64,000 nt of DNA. Origin: Helicobacter sp. NHP19-012. GTDB lineage: Bacteria; Campylobacterota; Campylobacteria; Campylobacterales; Helicobacteraceae. Below the pieces are notes generated by a model that was not told the origin of the DNA, ran no database searches, and was given only the letters and a program-made list of their open reading frames with translations. The stretch lies in assembly GCF_019703325.1 (NCBI RefSeq), contig NZ_AP024819.1, forward strand, positions 930,001 to 994,000, read 5' to 3'. Below are positions 21,669 to 30,438 of the stretch, in pieces; position 1 is the first letter of the stretch; each line of letters begins with the position of its first letter. The position numbers and the translations under genes were made by a program.

Positions 21669-21972
21669 GTATAAAAGCTTCACTGCCTTATTGAGTGTAA
21701 TGAAGGCTTGTAGAAAGACCCACATAGACTATTGATTTAAAGCGTTGCTTTTTATCGCTTTGTTTGCTTTTTGTCAATAAAAATGCTAGAATGGTGTTTT
21801 TATTTTAGGGATGGCTTAGCTCTAACCTGAGCCATCCCTGATTCTTCTAAGGCTTTAAACTTAGAATGGTCGAATCTAAGCCCTTAAGACAAGGGCTTAA
21901 CCCGAGGTTCTCTTAAAACTTTAAGAGAACCGCAAGCCTTAAAAAGCTTTGCTGAAAAAGCTCTGCTTTTTT
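21669..21972 (+). other. 23S-5S spacer with three strong hairpins
   Basis: This 300-base spacer has no gene. It holds AGGGATGGCT/AGCCATCCCT (arms 21807-21816 and 21830-21839), TAAGCCCTT/AAGGGCTTA (21877-21885 and 21891-21899), and GGTTCTCTTAAA/TTTAAGAGAACC (21906-21917 and 21920-21931). A TGCTAGAAT box at 21784-21792 looks like an extended -10 promoter. The stems may guide rRNA processing or act as a partial terminator. Confidence 0.55.
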
Positions 21973-22087
21973 CCCGTGTCCCTAGAAGAGAGGAAATACC
22001 CAGCCCCATCCCGAACCTGGAAGTCAAGCTCTCTTACGCCGATGATACTGCCCTTTGCAAGGGTGGGAAAGTAGGGTGATGCGGGGG
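21973..22087 (+). rRNA. rrf: 5S ribosomal RNA
   Basis: About 115 bases. The terminal stem pairs CCCGTGTC at the start with GATGCGGG at the end. Internal signatures include CCCATCCCGAACCTGGAAGTCAAG and GGGTGGGAAAGTAGG, with the latter near 22061-22077. It lies about 300 bases after 23S, as expected for the Helicobacter 23S-5S unit. Confidence 0.93.
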
Positions 22088-22121
22088 GTTTGTTTTAAGT
22101 GTTTTTTAGTTTTTTATGCTA

Positions 22122-22273
22122 CAATTCCTCAATTCCTCAATTCCTCAATTCCTCAATTCCTCAATTCCTCAATTCCTCAATTCCTCAATTCCTCAATTCC
22201 TCAATTCCTCAATTCCTCAATTCCTCAATTCCTCAATTCCTCAATTCCTCAATTCCTCAATTCCTCAATTCCT
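22122..22273 (+). repeat. Perfect tandem repeat, 19 copies of an 8-bp unit
   Basis: Nineteen uninterrupted copies of CAATTCCT begin 34 bases after the 5S rRNA and end about 86 bases before the next start codon. Eight is not a multiple of three. The array therefore encodes the same octapeptide SSIPQFLN in all three forward frames, and frames through it stay open whatever the copy number. Such arrays change length by slippage. It could alter promoter or leader spacing for the downstream gene. Frames passing through it (for example 22116-22370) are probably a by-product of the repeat and not real genes. Confidence 0.9.
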
Positions 22274-22359
22274 TGGGGTGAGAGATATGAGCAATTATGA
22301 AAATGAAGAAGGTTGTAAATTGAGGAAGATGGTAAAAACTAATTCTATTGGAGGCAAAG

Positions 22360-22719
22360 ATGCAAGTTAGCAATGAAAAAGAGTTGGCTGAGGCGATTGA
22401 AAATGGGGAAAATTCCATTGAGATAGTGGGCGATTTTTCAAAAAAGATCGTTAAAATCAAAGCGACTGGCGATGTAGCGTGGGGCATTGCTATTGCTGCT
22501 ATTGCGGCAGCTGTTGCTATTGTTATTGCGAGTGGCGGACTTGGAGCACCTGCTAGTCTTTTTACGGCGGCAGGAGCTGTAGGGATTCTTGGAACTGGTC
22601 CTACCATTTCGGCAGTTACCATTGCGGTTGCGGCTGGGGGTGTCGGCGTGTTGAACAAATTGCGAGGCTACGATTTAAAAAAGATTTCTGACAATCATGT
22701 CATTCTCACTAAGGCGTGA
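22360..22719 (+). CDS. Small hydrophobic protein of unknown function
   Basis: A 119-residue protein starting at the ATG at 22360, preceded by a good ribosome site (GGAGG). The first 45 residues are acidic and soluble (NEKELAEAIENGENSIEIV). Residues ~48-105 form a Gly/Ala-rich membrane region (AIAIAAIAAAVAIVIASGG and ISAVTIAVAAGGVG). A short basic tail follows (LRGYDLKKISDNHVIL). The pattern resembles small membrane-active or pore-like proteins found as orphan cargo in bacterial islands. I do not recognise a characterised family. It is followed by a small coiled gene and, on the other strand, the Kiwa-like pair. Confidence 0.6.
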   Translation: MQVSNEKELAEAIENGENSIEIVGDFSKKIVKIKATGDVAWGIAIAAIAAAVAIVIASGGLGAPASLFTAAGAVGILGTGPTISAVTIAVAAGGVGVLNKLRGYDLKKISDNHVILTKA

Positions 22720-22734
22720 GGAGAGGAGAATCCA

Positions 22735-22948
22735 ATGGCTTATTACAAAAACCAAGAGGACATGTTTAGACAAAGAGCAGAAAATAACAAAAAACAAGGC
22801 GACTACCACTACGCCCAAAGCAAGGAAGCAGAAGCAAGAGGGGATAAAAGAAGCCGCTAAAAGCCACATGGCACAAGCGCAATATCAATACAAATCTCAA
22901 AAGCAAAACGAGGCGAAGGCTGAAGAACATAAGGGCAAGGGGTGGTAG
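22735..22948 (+). pseudogene. Small charged helical protein, frameshifted
   Basis: An ATG at 22735 opens a Lys/Glu/Gln-rich helical frame (MAYYKNQEDMFRQRAENNKK) that stops after GDKRSR. A neighbouring frame continues with KEAAKSHMAQAQYQYKSQKQ and ends HKGKGW at 22948. Removing one G from the GGGG before GATAAAAG would join them into about 70 residues. A second copy of the C-terminal part lies at 27254-27319. No function is known. It is probably co-transcribed with the hydrophobic protein gene upstream. Confidence 0.55.
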
Positions 22949-23092
22949 AGAGAAAGGGGAGGTAATTACGCCCCTTTTGCAAATGTAGAAAAAAAGGGGG
23001 GGTTGGAGGCATGTTACAACCATACGACAAGGATAAGGTCGACATTTTTGAAACACACTTGGTATTGCCTCCATTAAAAACCCTAAATAAAG

Positions 23093-24033
23093 CTAGTCTT
23101 TAGTGTTGTTTTTTTCAAAAACGGCGGCAACGCGTTGCTCTCCCCCGATCTCTGTGGTGTAATAAGATTCGCGCATGGCATAGTAAATAGAGTCTAAATC
23201 GGCAACCTTGCAGACAACTAACTTGCCATCTTTAAATATTTTTGGTCGGTATTTTTTGGCGTATTGTAAATAGGCATTCCGCTTTCTTGAATCACCATTC
23301 TTTGTAAAAATCTCCAAGCATCCCTCTTTGAGTAAAGCATTGATTCGGGCAAGTTTGGTTTTTGGCATGTCTGCTTTCAGGGTATCCCAATCTAAATCAA
23401 ATGACAAATACGGATGGTTGTCATCCTTTGCAATGCGTTGCAGTTGTTCCTTAACTTCTTGAACCTTATGGGTAAAAAAGTGGGGAAACACGCGCTTCAA
23501 GTCCTCAATGTTTTTAAAATAAAGTTTTCCTATTTCCCCTATTTCTTGTTTCCAATAAACATCTGTGCGATCTTGGATCAAAATGATGGGTTTATTTTCA
23601 ATCTGTAGCTCTTCGTTTAAAAAGTATAAAAAGGCTTTCTTAATGATAGAGCCTTGTCTAATCGCCTGAAAGTATGCTTTAATAATCTTTTTTCCCTCGT
23701 GTTCCATGTTCTGTTCTTCTGTGCATACAAACAATGTTTGAAGCTGGTCTTCCCTTTTCTCATTATTCTTATCCTTTTTCAAAATATCTAGGTCAATCTT
23801 ATTGACGCTGGTTGTGTCTCCATGGATCACAAGTGCATAATCTTTGAGAATCTTTATGGGGTCTTGGACTTGGATATAAAAACCTCTCCTTTTTCTAAAT
23901 TTCTCTCAGGCTCTTTCTCATAATCTATCTCTTTTTTGTATGTTTCAAACTTTTTAAAGTCCCATGTCCCCTCCAAAGGCACATCACCCACAAGATAGTT
24001 TTCTCCTTGTATGTGGCAATAGAGTATAGACAT
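23093..24033 (-). pseudogene. kwaB: KwaB-like (DUF4868-type) defence protein, single-base frameshift
   Basis: The frame begins MSILYCHIQGENYLVGD at 24033, sharing one base with the kwaA-like stop (TGATG). It runs to LEKGEVF and shifts at a T5 tract. The next frame continues YIQVQDPIKILKDYALVIHG and runs to the stop at 23093. With one T restored the protein has about 313 residues, the usual size of KwaB. The C-terminal pattern KTKLARINALLKEGCLEIF and LDSIYYAMRESYYTTEIGGE resembles the DUF4868 domain by eye. In the Kiwa anti-phage system KwaB binds DNA and works with the membrane protein KwaA. The assignment rests on size, gene order, coupling and motif likeness, not on a search. Confidence 0.6.
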
Positions 24034-24605
24034 CACCATTTCCTTTGCTTATACTGATCTAAAAAAACAAACTCTTTAAGTCGAATGAGCTGGTATTGTT
24101 TTTCTACTTTGAGATTCCTTTTTGAAATCAAAAACACCTTATATTTTGCATGTTCGTGGGAATCACCAGTGATTTGGCTAGGGTCAATGGAAATTTCGTA
24201 AAAGTTGTATCCAAAAAATAATAGATAAGGGTTGAAGCAGGAAAACTTTCCCATAATGATAAAGGAATAAATGAGTCCAAACACTACAAAAAACATATCC
24301 CGATTCTCAAGACCAACTGCAATGACGAAATAGGCAATATAAACAGGGATGTATTTAGGCTCTGCGACTTCGACCATCTCCACAGCGCACATTTTATCTG
24401 TTACTGGTATATATCTTGCAACAAGGCACACATACAACCAAGACAATAGGGCACAAACTCCAAATCCAACCACCGCAAATAAAAGATGAGATAAAGTGAA
24501 GGGCGCATGGCATTTGTGTGGATTGTTTAGGTAAAAAATGACCCCTGCAGGTGTGAGTGAGAGCCCCACATAGATAAAATAGAAAAAACCTAAAAGTGTC
24601 CTCAT
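24033..24605 (-). CDS. kwaA: KwaA-like four-helix membrane protein
   Basis: A 190-residue protein starting at the ATG at 24605 (MRTLLGFFYFIYVGLSL), which has a well-spaced GGGAG upstream. A further in-frame start at 24629 lacks one. Four membrane helices are visible at about residues 4-25, 38-66, 84-98 and 104-119. A cytoplasmic tail follows with FNPYLLFFGYNFYEI, KVFLISKRNL and YQLIRLKEFVFLD. This architecture, and the overlap with a ~313-residue downstream partner, fit KwaA of the Kiwa defence system. A fragment of a second copy of the tail lies at 28380-28445. Confidence 0.6.
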   Translation of the reverse strand: MRTLLGFFYFIYVGLSLTPAGVIFYLNNPHKCHAPFTLSHLLFAVVGFGVCALLSWLYVCLVARYIPVTDKMCAVEMVEVAEPKYIPVYIAYFVIAVGLENRDMFFVVFGLIYSFIIMGKFSCFNPYLLFFGYNFYEISIDPSQITGDSHEHAKYKVFLISKRNLKVEKQYQLIRLKEFVFLDQYKQRKW

Positions 24606-24754
24606 GCCCAAACTCCCTTTGTGCATCAAGCTGGATTTTTTGGATTCTAAGATATAAAAGTAATCCTAAGATTATTTTTTGTACGCATTAAGACAAATAG
24701 AGGCATCACTCTATTCAAGGCATAGTCCCCATAGAAATACGCTAAAATCCCCCC

Positions 24755-25884
24755 ATGTTCAACCAAAACATCTTTCTCTTGCTCTTAGTGCAAGGTTTTA
24801 GCGGGGCGGTGGTTGCGCTTTTGACCTTTAGCAGCGCGCTAGCGGGGCAGTGGCTTTTGGGCGCACCACTCTAGCCACTTTGCCTATTACAACTACGCTT
24901 ACGGGGGCGTTTATTGCCGTATCGTTTCCAGCTTCCATCTTTTCAAGGTGGGGGAGAAAAAAGGCATTTTTGGGCGCGTCTTTGTTTGGTGTCATGGGTG
25001 GGTGTTTAGCCATTGTGGCATTACTCGTTAAAAGTTCTACTCTCTTTTGTCTCGCCACTTTTTTGCTAGGCTTTTTCACAGCCCTCAACCAGTTTTATCG
25101 CTTTTTAGCCCTAGAAGCCATTAACGCAACACACCAAAACACCCAAAATAGGGCCAGCTCTTGTGGTGAGTGGGGGCATTTTAGGGGGCATTTTAGGGCC
25201 TCATTTAGGCAATATGGGGGTGCATCTCTTCAGCGTGCCCTTTGTGGGTTCTTTTGCTTTTGTGGGCTTGCTCTGTGCGCTTAATATGGCATTTAGCTCT
25301 TTGCTCAAGTTAAAACCCTTTAGCCCTAAAGAAAGTTCCAAAGTCCCTCTAAAAATCCTCTTAAAAGAACCCCATTTTCTCTTAGCCACCTGTGCGTGTG
25401 ACTTAAGCTTTGGCTTGATGACTTTAGTGATGAGTGCCACGCCTTTAGCCATGCATGCACATAGTTTTAGCCTTGCGTTGAGCAAAAGCGTACTTGTGAT
25501 GCGTTTTGTGGCGATGGTTGCGCCCAGTTTGTTTTTAGTCTTTAGCAAGAGATTAAGCCCTATGCACTTGGTTGCGCTTGGCATGTTGTGTTATGTGGGG
25601 TGAGCGTCCTTGCGCTTTGTAGTGCCAGCTTGTTCGCCTTTTTTATGTCCTTGGTGTTGGTGGGGGTGGGCTGGGCACTTAGTTTTAACGGGGGCACTTT
25701 TATGCTCAATGCCCTTAAGTCTAAGCATAAACTGCAACTACAAGGCTTGAATAGCATGTTTGTCTTTGGGGCAAATTTGTTGGCAAGCTCAAGTGTGGGC
25801 TTGATCCTTGCCTATGGGAATTGTGGGGTGTTGCAAGGGGTGGTGTTGGGGGTGATTGGGGGTTTGGAGTGCTCTTTATGTTAA
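24755..25884 (+). pseudogene. Major facilitator superfamily transporter remnant
   Basis: Starting at ATG 24755 (MFNQNIFLLLLVQGFSGAVV), transporter sequence continues through at least three frame changes: RTTLATLPITTTLTGAFIAV, then GGILGGILGPHLGN, then VSVLALCSASLFAFFMSLVL to the end. The typical MFS loop FSRWGRKKAF is present. The whole spans about 375 codons, the normal length for a twelve-helix MFS protein. It cannot be translated as one product. Substrate unknown. Confidence 0.75.
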
Positions 25885-25918
25885 AATAACAGCTCAGCAA
25901 GCCCTTTAGGAAAGCCAT

Positions 25919-27193
25919 ATGCCAAAACAATACCTTTACATTGTCCAAGCCAGCCATGAGAGCACGCGTTGCAAAATTGGCATCACCAACGATTTAGCGC
26001 GTAGGCTCAAAGAATACAACCAAATGACTGGTAAATCCAGCGACAACACCTACAGCTACCTTTTTACTTGCGAAGTTGCCAATATGCGTGCGATCGAGCA
26101 GGACATCAAAAACGCTTTTGCCCACTTAAGAGAAGTGCACACCCGTGAGATTTATTTTTATAACCCAAGTTTGTTTGAAACTTATTTAAGTTTCATCAAA
26201 GCCCACCCCTTATTTTTAGCCCAAGTGAGCATCAAAGAGTCTAAGCAACAACGCACCCTAAAGCCCCTCACCACGCCCAGCATGCAAGAGCGGGGCGTTA
26301 CCAGAAAGACCCTACTAGATAGAGCCAAGCGTATCAAATACGATGAGTTTTACACAAGATACGAGGATGTGGAAAATGAGCTGTCTAAATACCCCCTAAA
26401 GATATGGCGGGATAAGGTGGTCTTTTGTAATTGCGATGATGCGATTGGGGAGAATAGAGATTATACAGACTCGTCTGCCTTTGCGCTTTACTTCTTAAGG
26501 CACTTCTTTAGGCTCAAGCTTAAAAAACTCATTTGTACCCACTATGGGGGCAGTCCGGTGGATTTATTCAGTGCAGGGGCAAAGGGTTATATCTTCACCA
26601 AAGAGGGGGCGCGTGAAATGAAGTACTCGCCTCGCCACTATGGTGGGGGGTTTGAGGAAAAGGAGTCCTTAAGGATTTTAAACGAGGAAGCGGATATTGT
26701 TTGCACCAATCCGCCTTTTTCACGGGCGATTGACTATTGGAAAATCCTCATCAAAAGCAAAAAGAAGTTCATTATTTTATCCAATATTACCATCCCCATC
26801 AGCACCGCTTGTATCCCCTATTTTGCTAAAAGACAAGCGTGGGCAGGGTTTAATAGCGTGGATTGGTTTCTTAACCCAAAAAGGCAATTAGTGCGGGCAG
26901 CGGCACACTTTTTTACAAACTTTACCATTAAAAATCGAGCTAATATTTCTAGACTCAAGCTTGTCCCCCTAGCAGACATCCCCGACACCTATAAAAAATA
27001 TGATGATGACGGGGTGCTCTTAGTGGAAAACAACTACATCCCCACAGATTACGATCTACCCTTTGCAGTGTCGGCACGGCAAATTGTCAATGGCGTGCTG
27101 GAGTGTGGGTATAAAGTCGCCCACCTTAAACAATATGACCCCTGTGTTGAAGGCAAGATAAAATTTAAAAGGGTTTTGCTCTGCAAGGCGTGA
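25919..27193 (+). CDS. GIY-YIG-like (T5orf172) domain fused to a DNA adenine methyltransferase
   Basis: An intact 424-residue fusion. Residues ~5-85 resemble the T5orf172/MUG113 branch of GIY-YIG nucleases: YLYIVQASHESTRCKIGITN and ARRLKEYNQM, then MRAIEQDIKNAFAH. Residues ~125-420 resemble the EcoRI-type adenine methyltransferase group: LLDRAKRIKYDEFYTRYEDV, KVVFCNCDDA and the catalytic motif IVCTNPPFSRAIDYW. The fusion could be a self-contained modification (or restriction-modification) enzyme, or an anti-plasmid/phage module. The GIY domain lacks an obvious full catalytic set and may only bind DNA. It lies between the two copies of the Kiwa-like cassette. Confidence 0.75.
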   Translation: MPKQYLYIVQASHESTRCKIGITNDLARRLKEYNQMTGKSSDNTYSYLFTCEVANMRAIEQDIKNAFAHLREVHTREIYFYNPSLFETYLSFIKAHPLFLAQVSIKESKQQRTLKPLTTPSMQERGVTRKTLLDRAKRIKYDEFYTRYEDVENELSKYPLKIWRDKVVFCNCDDAIGENRDYTDSSAFALYFLRHFFRLKLKKLICTHYGGSPVDLFSAGAKGYIFTKEGAREMKYSPRHYGGGFEEKESLRILNEEADIVCTNPPFSRAIDYWKILIKSKKKFIILSNITIPISTACIPYFAKRQAWAGFNSVDWFLNPKRQLVRAAAHFFTNFTIKNRANISRLKLVPLADIPDTYKKYDDDGVLLVENNYIPTDYDLPFAVSARQIVNGVLECGYKVAHLKQYDPCVEGKIKFKRVLLCKA

Positions 27194-27230
27194 ATGGGTG
27201 GGGATTATAAGGGGCTTACTGGTTTTGAGA

Positions 27231-27320
27231 GAAAGCTACATGGCACAAGTGCAATACCAATACAAATCCCAAAAGCAAAATGAGGCTAAGGCTGAGGAGC
27301 ACAAGGGTAAGGGGTGGTAG
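27231..27320 (+). pseudogene. C-terminal remnant of the small charged protein (second copy)
   Basis: Bases encoding MAQVQYQYKSQKQNEAKAEE and the ending HKGKGW repeat the tail of the frameshifted small gene at 22735-22948 almost exactly. Only the tail remains. It marks the left edge of a duplicated cassette that continues with the second KwaB-like copy on the opposite strand. Confidence 0.7.
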
Positions 27321-27467
27321 CCTAGAGACAGGAGAGGTATGCTCTTTTAGAGTGCGGAAAAGGTGGGGATGTGCGGGGCTTGTGCTACAACCGTGTGATG
27401 AGGATCAAAAAATCAGTGTCTTTTGGCACACGCTCGGCATTGCCTCCATTAAAAACGTTAAGCCAAT

Positions 27468-28355
27468 TTAGTCTTTAGCATTATTTTTTTCAAAAACAGC
27501 AGCAAACCGTTGCTCTCCTCCTATTTCTGTGGTGTAATAGGCTTCACGCATGGCATGATAGAGAGGGTCCAAATCGGCAACCTTGCAGATCACCAACTTG
27601 TTATCTTTAAGGATTTGAGGTCGGTATTTTTGGGCGTATTTTAGGTAGTCGTTCCGTTTTCTTGGATCGCCATTTTTTGTAAAAATCTCCAAGTTTCCCT
27701 TTTACAGTAAAAAATCGATTCTAGCTAATTTTGTTCTTGGAAGAGAGGATTTGATTGTATCTAAATCTAAATTTAAGCGCAAGTAGTGGTAATCAGGGCT
27801 CTTGATAGCCATAAGTCCCTGTCTGAGATCTTGAACTTTTTCTTCAAACAAGTGAGGTAACACACGCTCAACATCTCCAATTTTTTTAAAATAAAGTTTC
27901 TCTGTCGCTTGACTCCAATAAGCATCTACCTGATCGCGAAGCAAAATAATTGGTTTATTTTCAACCGATGGATTCTCATCCAAAAATAGAGAACACCCTT
28001 CTTAATCATAGCACCTTGTCTAATCACTTGAAAGTATAATTTAACATTTTTGTTTTCGTCTGTACGCACAAACAGCACTTTGGATCTGTCTCCATTCTCG
28101 TCATCCCTTTCCAAAACCCTTAGATCAATCTTATTAATGGCAGATGGTTCGTCATTAATCACCAATTCATGATCTTTGAGTTTTCATGGGAGCTTTGATA
28201 AAAAACGCCTCATCCTTTTTTAAATTGCTCCCATGTTCTTCTAGATAATCGCGCTCTTTGTATTTTCCATTTACATTAAAATTCCATATACCCTCCAAAG
28301 GTATGTCGCCTACATAGTAATTTTCACCTTACATGCTACAATAGAGCGCAGACAT
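27468..28355 (-). pseudogene. Second KwaB-like copy, decayed
   Basis: A diverged paralogue of the KwaB-like gene at 23.1-24.0 kb. It starts MSALYCSM, hits a TAA where copy 1 has Gln (HIQGENY), and continues GENYYVGDIPLEGIWNFNVN. It then passes through further frame changes (near DEAFFIKAPMK, near 27983 and near 27700). The C-terminal part (RKRNDYLKYAQKYRPQILKD to EKNNAKD) closely matches copy 1. At least one in-frame stop and three shifts make it non-functional. Its divergence from copy 1 shows the duplication is not recent. Confidence 0.75.
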
Positions 28356-28379
28356 TGCTATTCCTTTTCCTCATTTTTG

Positions 28380-28445
28380 TTAATCCTCGTTGTCTAAAAA
28401 AGTAAAACCGTTGAGTCTGATCAGTTCTTTGTATTGTATTAATGT
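28380..28445 (-). pseudogene. C-terminal remnant of a KwaA-like protein
   Basis: Just upstream of the second KwaB-like copy, the reverse strand encodes LIQYKELIRLNGFTFLDNED followed by a stop. This matches the end of the intact KwaA-like protein (YQLIRLKEFVFLDQ). No membrane-helix part is left. It shows that the second cassette once had the same kwaA-kwaB order. Confidence 0.6.
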
Positions 28446-28547
28446 AACAGCAAACCAATTCTTGCGAATTTAAAAGTTATAAATGTAAATACTTGGAACA
28501 CATTGAGTTAATTTTGATGAAATATAGCAACGAGGATTTACCAACCA

Positions 28548-29440
28548 TTAAGCACTGCTACAATGTGGGAACACTGCGCAAGGGATAGCTAGATTAATCC
28601 AATGAAAAGCCCCCTTCAATAACTCTTTGCCATTTTCTTTATCTTTGAGTTTATAGGCATTGCCCCATATGTCTTTAGCGTTTTTAAGATTATCTAAATT
28701 GTCTAGTAAAAATTGCTTTTTAACCCCTAAAGCTAATAAAAAGAGTTGGTTTTGTAATTTTCTAAAGTCGGCATTAAACCAAGGATTGGATTTTTGCAAA
28801 TCCTCATAGGATAAAGAAAATCTAGGGGCTTAATTGCGTTGTCTTGGGTGTTTGATATGCGGGTTATCTTTTGTGCTAAACTTTCTAAGTCCTTGGTGCC
28901 TTGATTGACAAACCGATTAAAATTTTCTTGTAGGGTTTGTCGCTCTTGGCCTATGTTTGAAGCTTGTAGCCGTTGTAATTCTGCCAAAAGGCGGTTATAG
29001 TGGGCTTGGCTTTCCTTCTTTTGTTGGGCAAAATCCTTGAGGTTTTCTAGAATTTGTTGTTCTTGTTCTGTTTGCAACTTAAAATTAGGGGTTTTAAAGA
29101 CCCGAGCGAAAAAGCTGGGTTTATTAGACTCTAAAACCCGTTGTTCCTCTTTAAGGTTTGTAAGTATGTGTCTATACTAGACAAATGCGCTTGGACTTGC
29201 TCAATTTTTTGTTGCAAGGCTTGTTTTTTGTTTCGATATTGGTTTTATCATGCTCTAGTTCATAGAGTTTTGCATTCAATGTATTCAGGGCGCTTGTCCA
29301 TAGGTGTGGCAAATGTAAAGAGAAACTAATGAGTGGATATAGTCTTAGAATGCTCTAGGATTGCCACAATCGATTTTGTGGGGTCGGTGGTTTTTGTCAA
29401 AGTCGCGCTGTATAACCCAATTAAGCAGAAGCGCAAAACA
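28548..29440 (-). pseudogene. Fragment of a large superfamily 1 helicase/ATPase-like protein
   Basis: Several reverse-strand frames make up an internal segment of a large protein. In order they are TDPTKSIVAILEHSKTIST, a long coiled coil (LNAKLYELEHDKTNIE and EQEQQILENLKDFAQQKKE), SKPSFFARVFKTPNF, and NADFRKLQNQLFLLALGVKK ending near FHWINLAIP. This last stretch is the sequence that usually precedes the Walker B-like region in a Helicobacter group of DNA2/NAM7-type helicases. Walker A and the C-terminal motor are missing. The family name is an inference. Confidence 0.5.
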
Positions 29441-29877
29441 CCACGTTGCATAAAAAAGCTCCAAAAAGCCCAAATTAACCACAAAACTCTTGTTTCAAAA
29501 ACCAAAGAAAACCTAGAATGTGTGTCTTTTACATTTTAAACGCCCCAGAGCGTTAAGAGTGGTTAAGAAAACTTATGGGTTAGGGGTGTTGTTGTTGACT
29601 GTAGGGGATTTTAGGGGGCTAGAAGTGGTATTCACACAAATAACACGCAAATAAAACGAAATGACAAAAAGTCAACGTTGGCTTTTAAAAAGTGTTTGGC
29701 TGAGCTTTAGGGTGTTGTGTTGCAAGTTCAAGTTCTAGTGCATTAGACCATTTTAGCCTAATCTACTTTTTGGGCTTGATAAAGAATAAAGTCCAAATTT
29801 AGGGGTGTTTAGCAAGGCTGTAACTTAGCGTATGAGTCCCTAACCTAACACCCCATAATGAGCATTCTTGCGTTAAA

Positions 29878-30184
29878 ATGCAAGTGCGGAAATACAGAGC
29901 ACAAGTATTTTTATAGAGTAGCTAGAAAAGCTTAAGGATTTGAAAACACGATATGTAATCGCACGCCTCTTATAGGTTTTGGAGAAAAACGGACATTTGG
30001 CGATTGTAAACACATTGTGGGTTGTGCAATTTTTGAGTCACACATACACACGGGACCGGGTTACCGGCTGTATGTGGCTAAACAAGGCGGGGCGTTGGTG
30101 ATTTTGCTGTGTGGAGGTGATAAAAGCGCGCAACAAAAGGATATAATCAAGGTGCAAGAAATCTTAAAGGATTTTCATGGCTGA
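29878..30184 (+). pseudogene. RelE/HigB-type addiction-module toxin, broken
   Basis: The corrected reading MQVRKYRAQVFIE-stop-LEKLKDLKTRYVIARLL-stop-VLEKNGHL then GDCKHIVGCAIFESHIHTGP and YRLYVAKQGGALVILLCGGD matches the HI1419/RelE-like killer family. The ending is KSAQQKDIIKVQEILKD. Two in-frame TAG codons and two single-base losses disable it. The end overlaps the start of the antidote gene at 30177, the normal toxin-antidote order for this family. Confidence 0.72.
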
Positions 30185-30425
30185 AACTTTTGAAAATTTT
30201 AGTGTAGCAGAGGCTCTCAACACCGATGAAAGACGCACGGCGCATCTTAACGCCGTTCTAGAGGATGGCGATTTTGAAGAAATCAAGGACGCTCTAGCCG
30301 TGATTGCCGAGTCTAAAGGCGTGGAGTTACCCCCCTTTGAGGGCGAGGCTTGGTTTTTGGAGGTTATAAAAAAACTAGGCTTTGGCTTGCAAGCTTTGGA
30401 GGCTAAAAAATGCCAAAGTGCCTAA
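30177..30425 (+). CDS. Addiction-module antidote protein, internally shortened
   Basis: An 82-residue protein starting MAETFENFSVAEALNTDERR, the typical N-terminus of the antidote family paired with HI1419-like toxins. The usual central Xre-type helix-turn-helix (about 25 residues) appears to be replaced by the short linker VELPPFEGEAWFLE. The C-terminal VIKKLGFGLQALEA is family-like. DNA binding is therefore doubtful. It overlaps the broken toxin gene. A further decayed copy of its 3' part lies at about 37.69-37.79 kb. Confidence 0.65.
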   Translation: MAETFENFSVAEALNTDERRTAHLNAVLEDGDFEEIKDALAVIAESKGVELPPFEGEAWFLEVIKKLGFGLQALEAKKCQSA

Positions 30426-30438
30426 TATGGAGCGTTGA

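Noticed and set aside
22122..22273. Possible CRISPR array
   Set aside because: The units are 8 bp with no spacers and there are no cas genes, so it is a simple tandem repeat.
22055..22370. Three overlapping forward frames through the 8-bp repeat
   Set aside because: They exist because the repeat is open in every frame. None has a family match, and their starts lack good ribosome sites.
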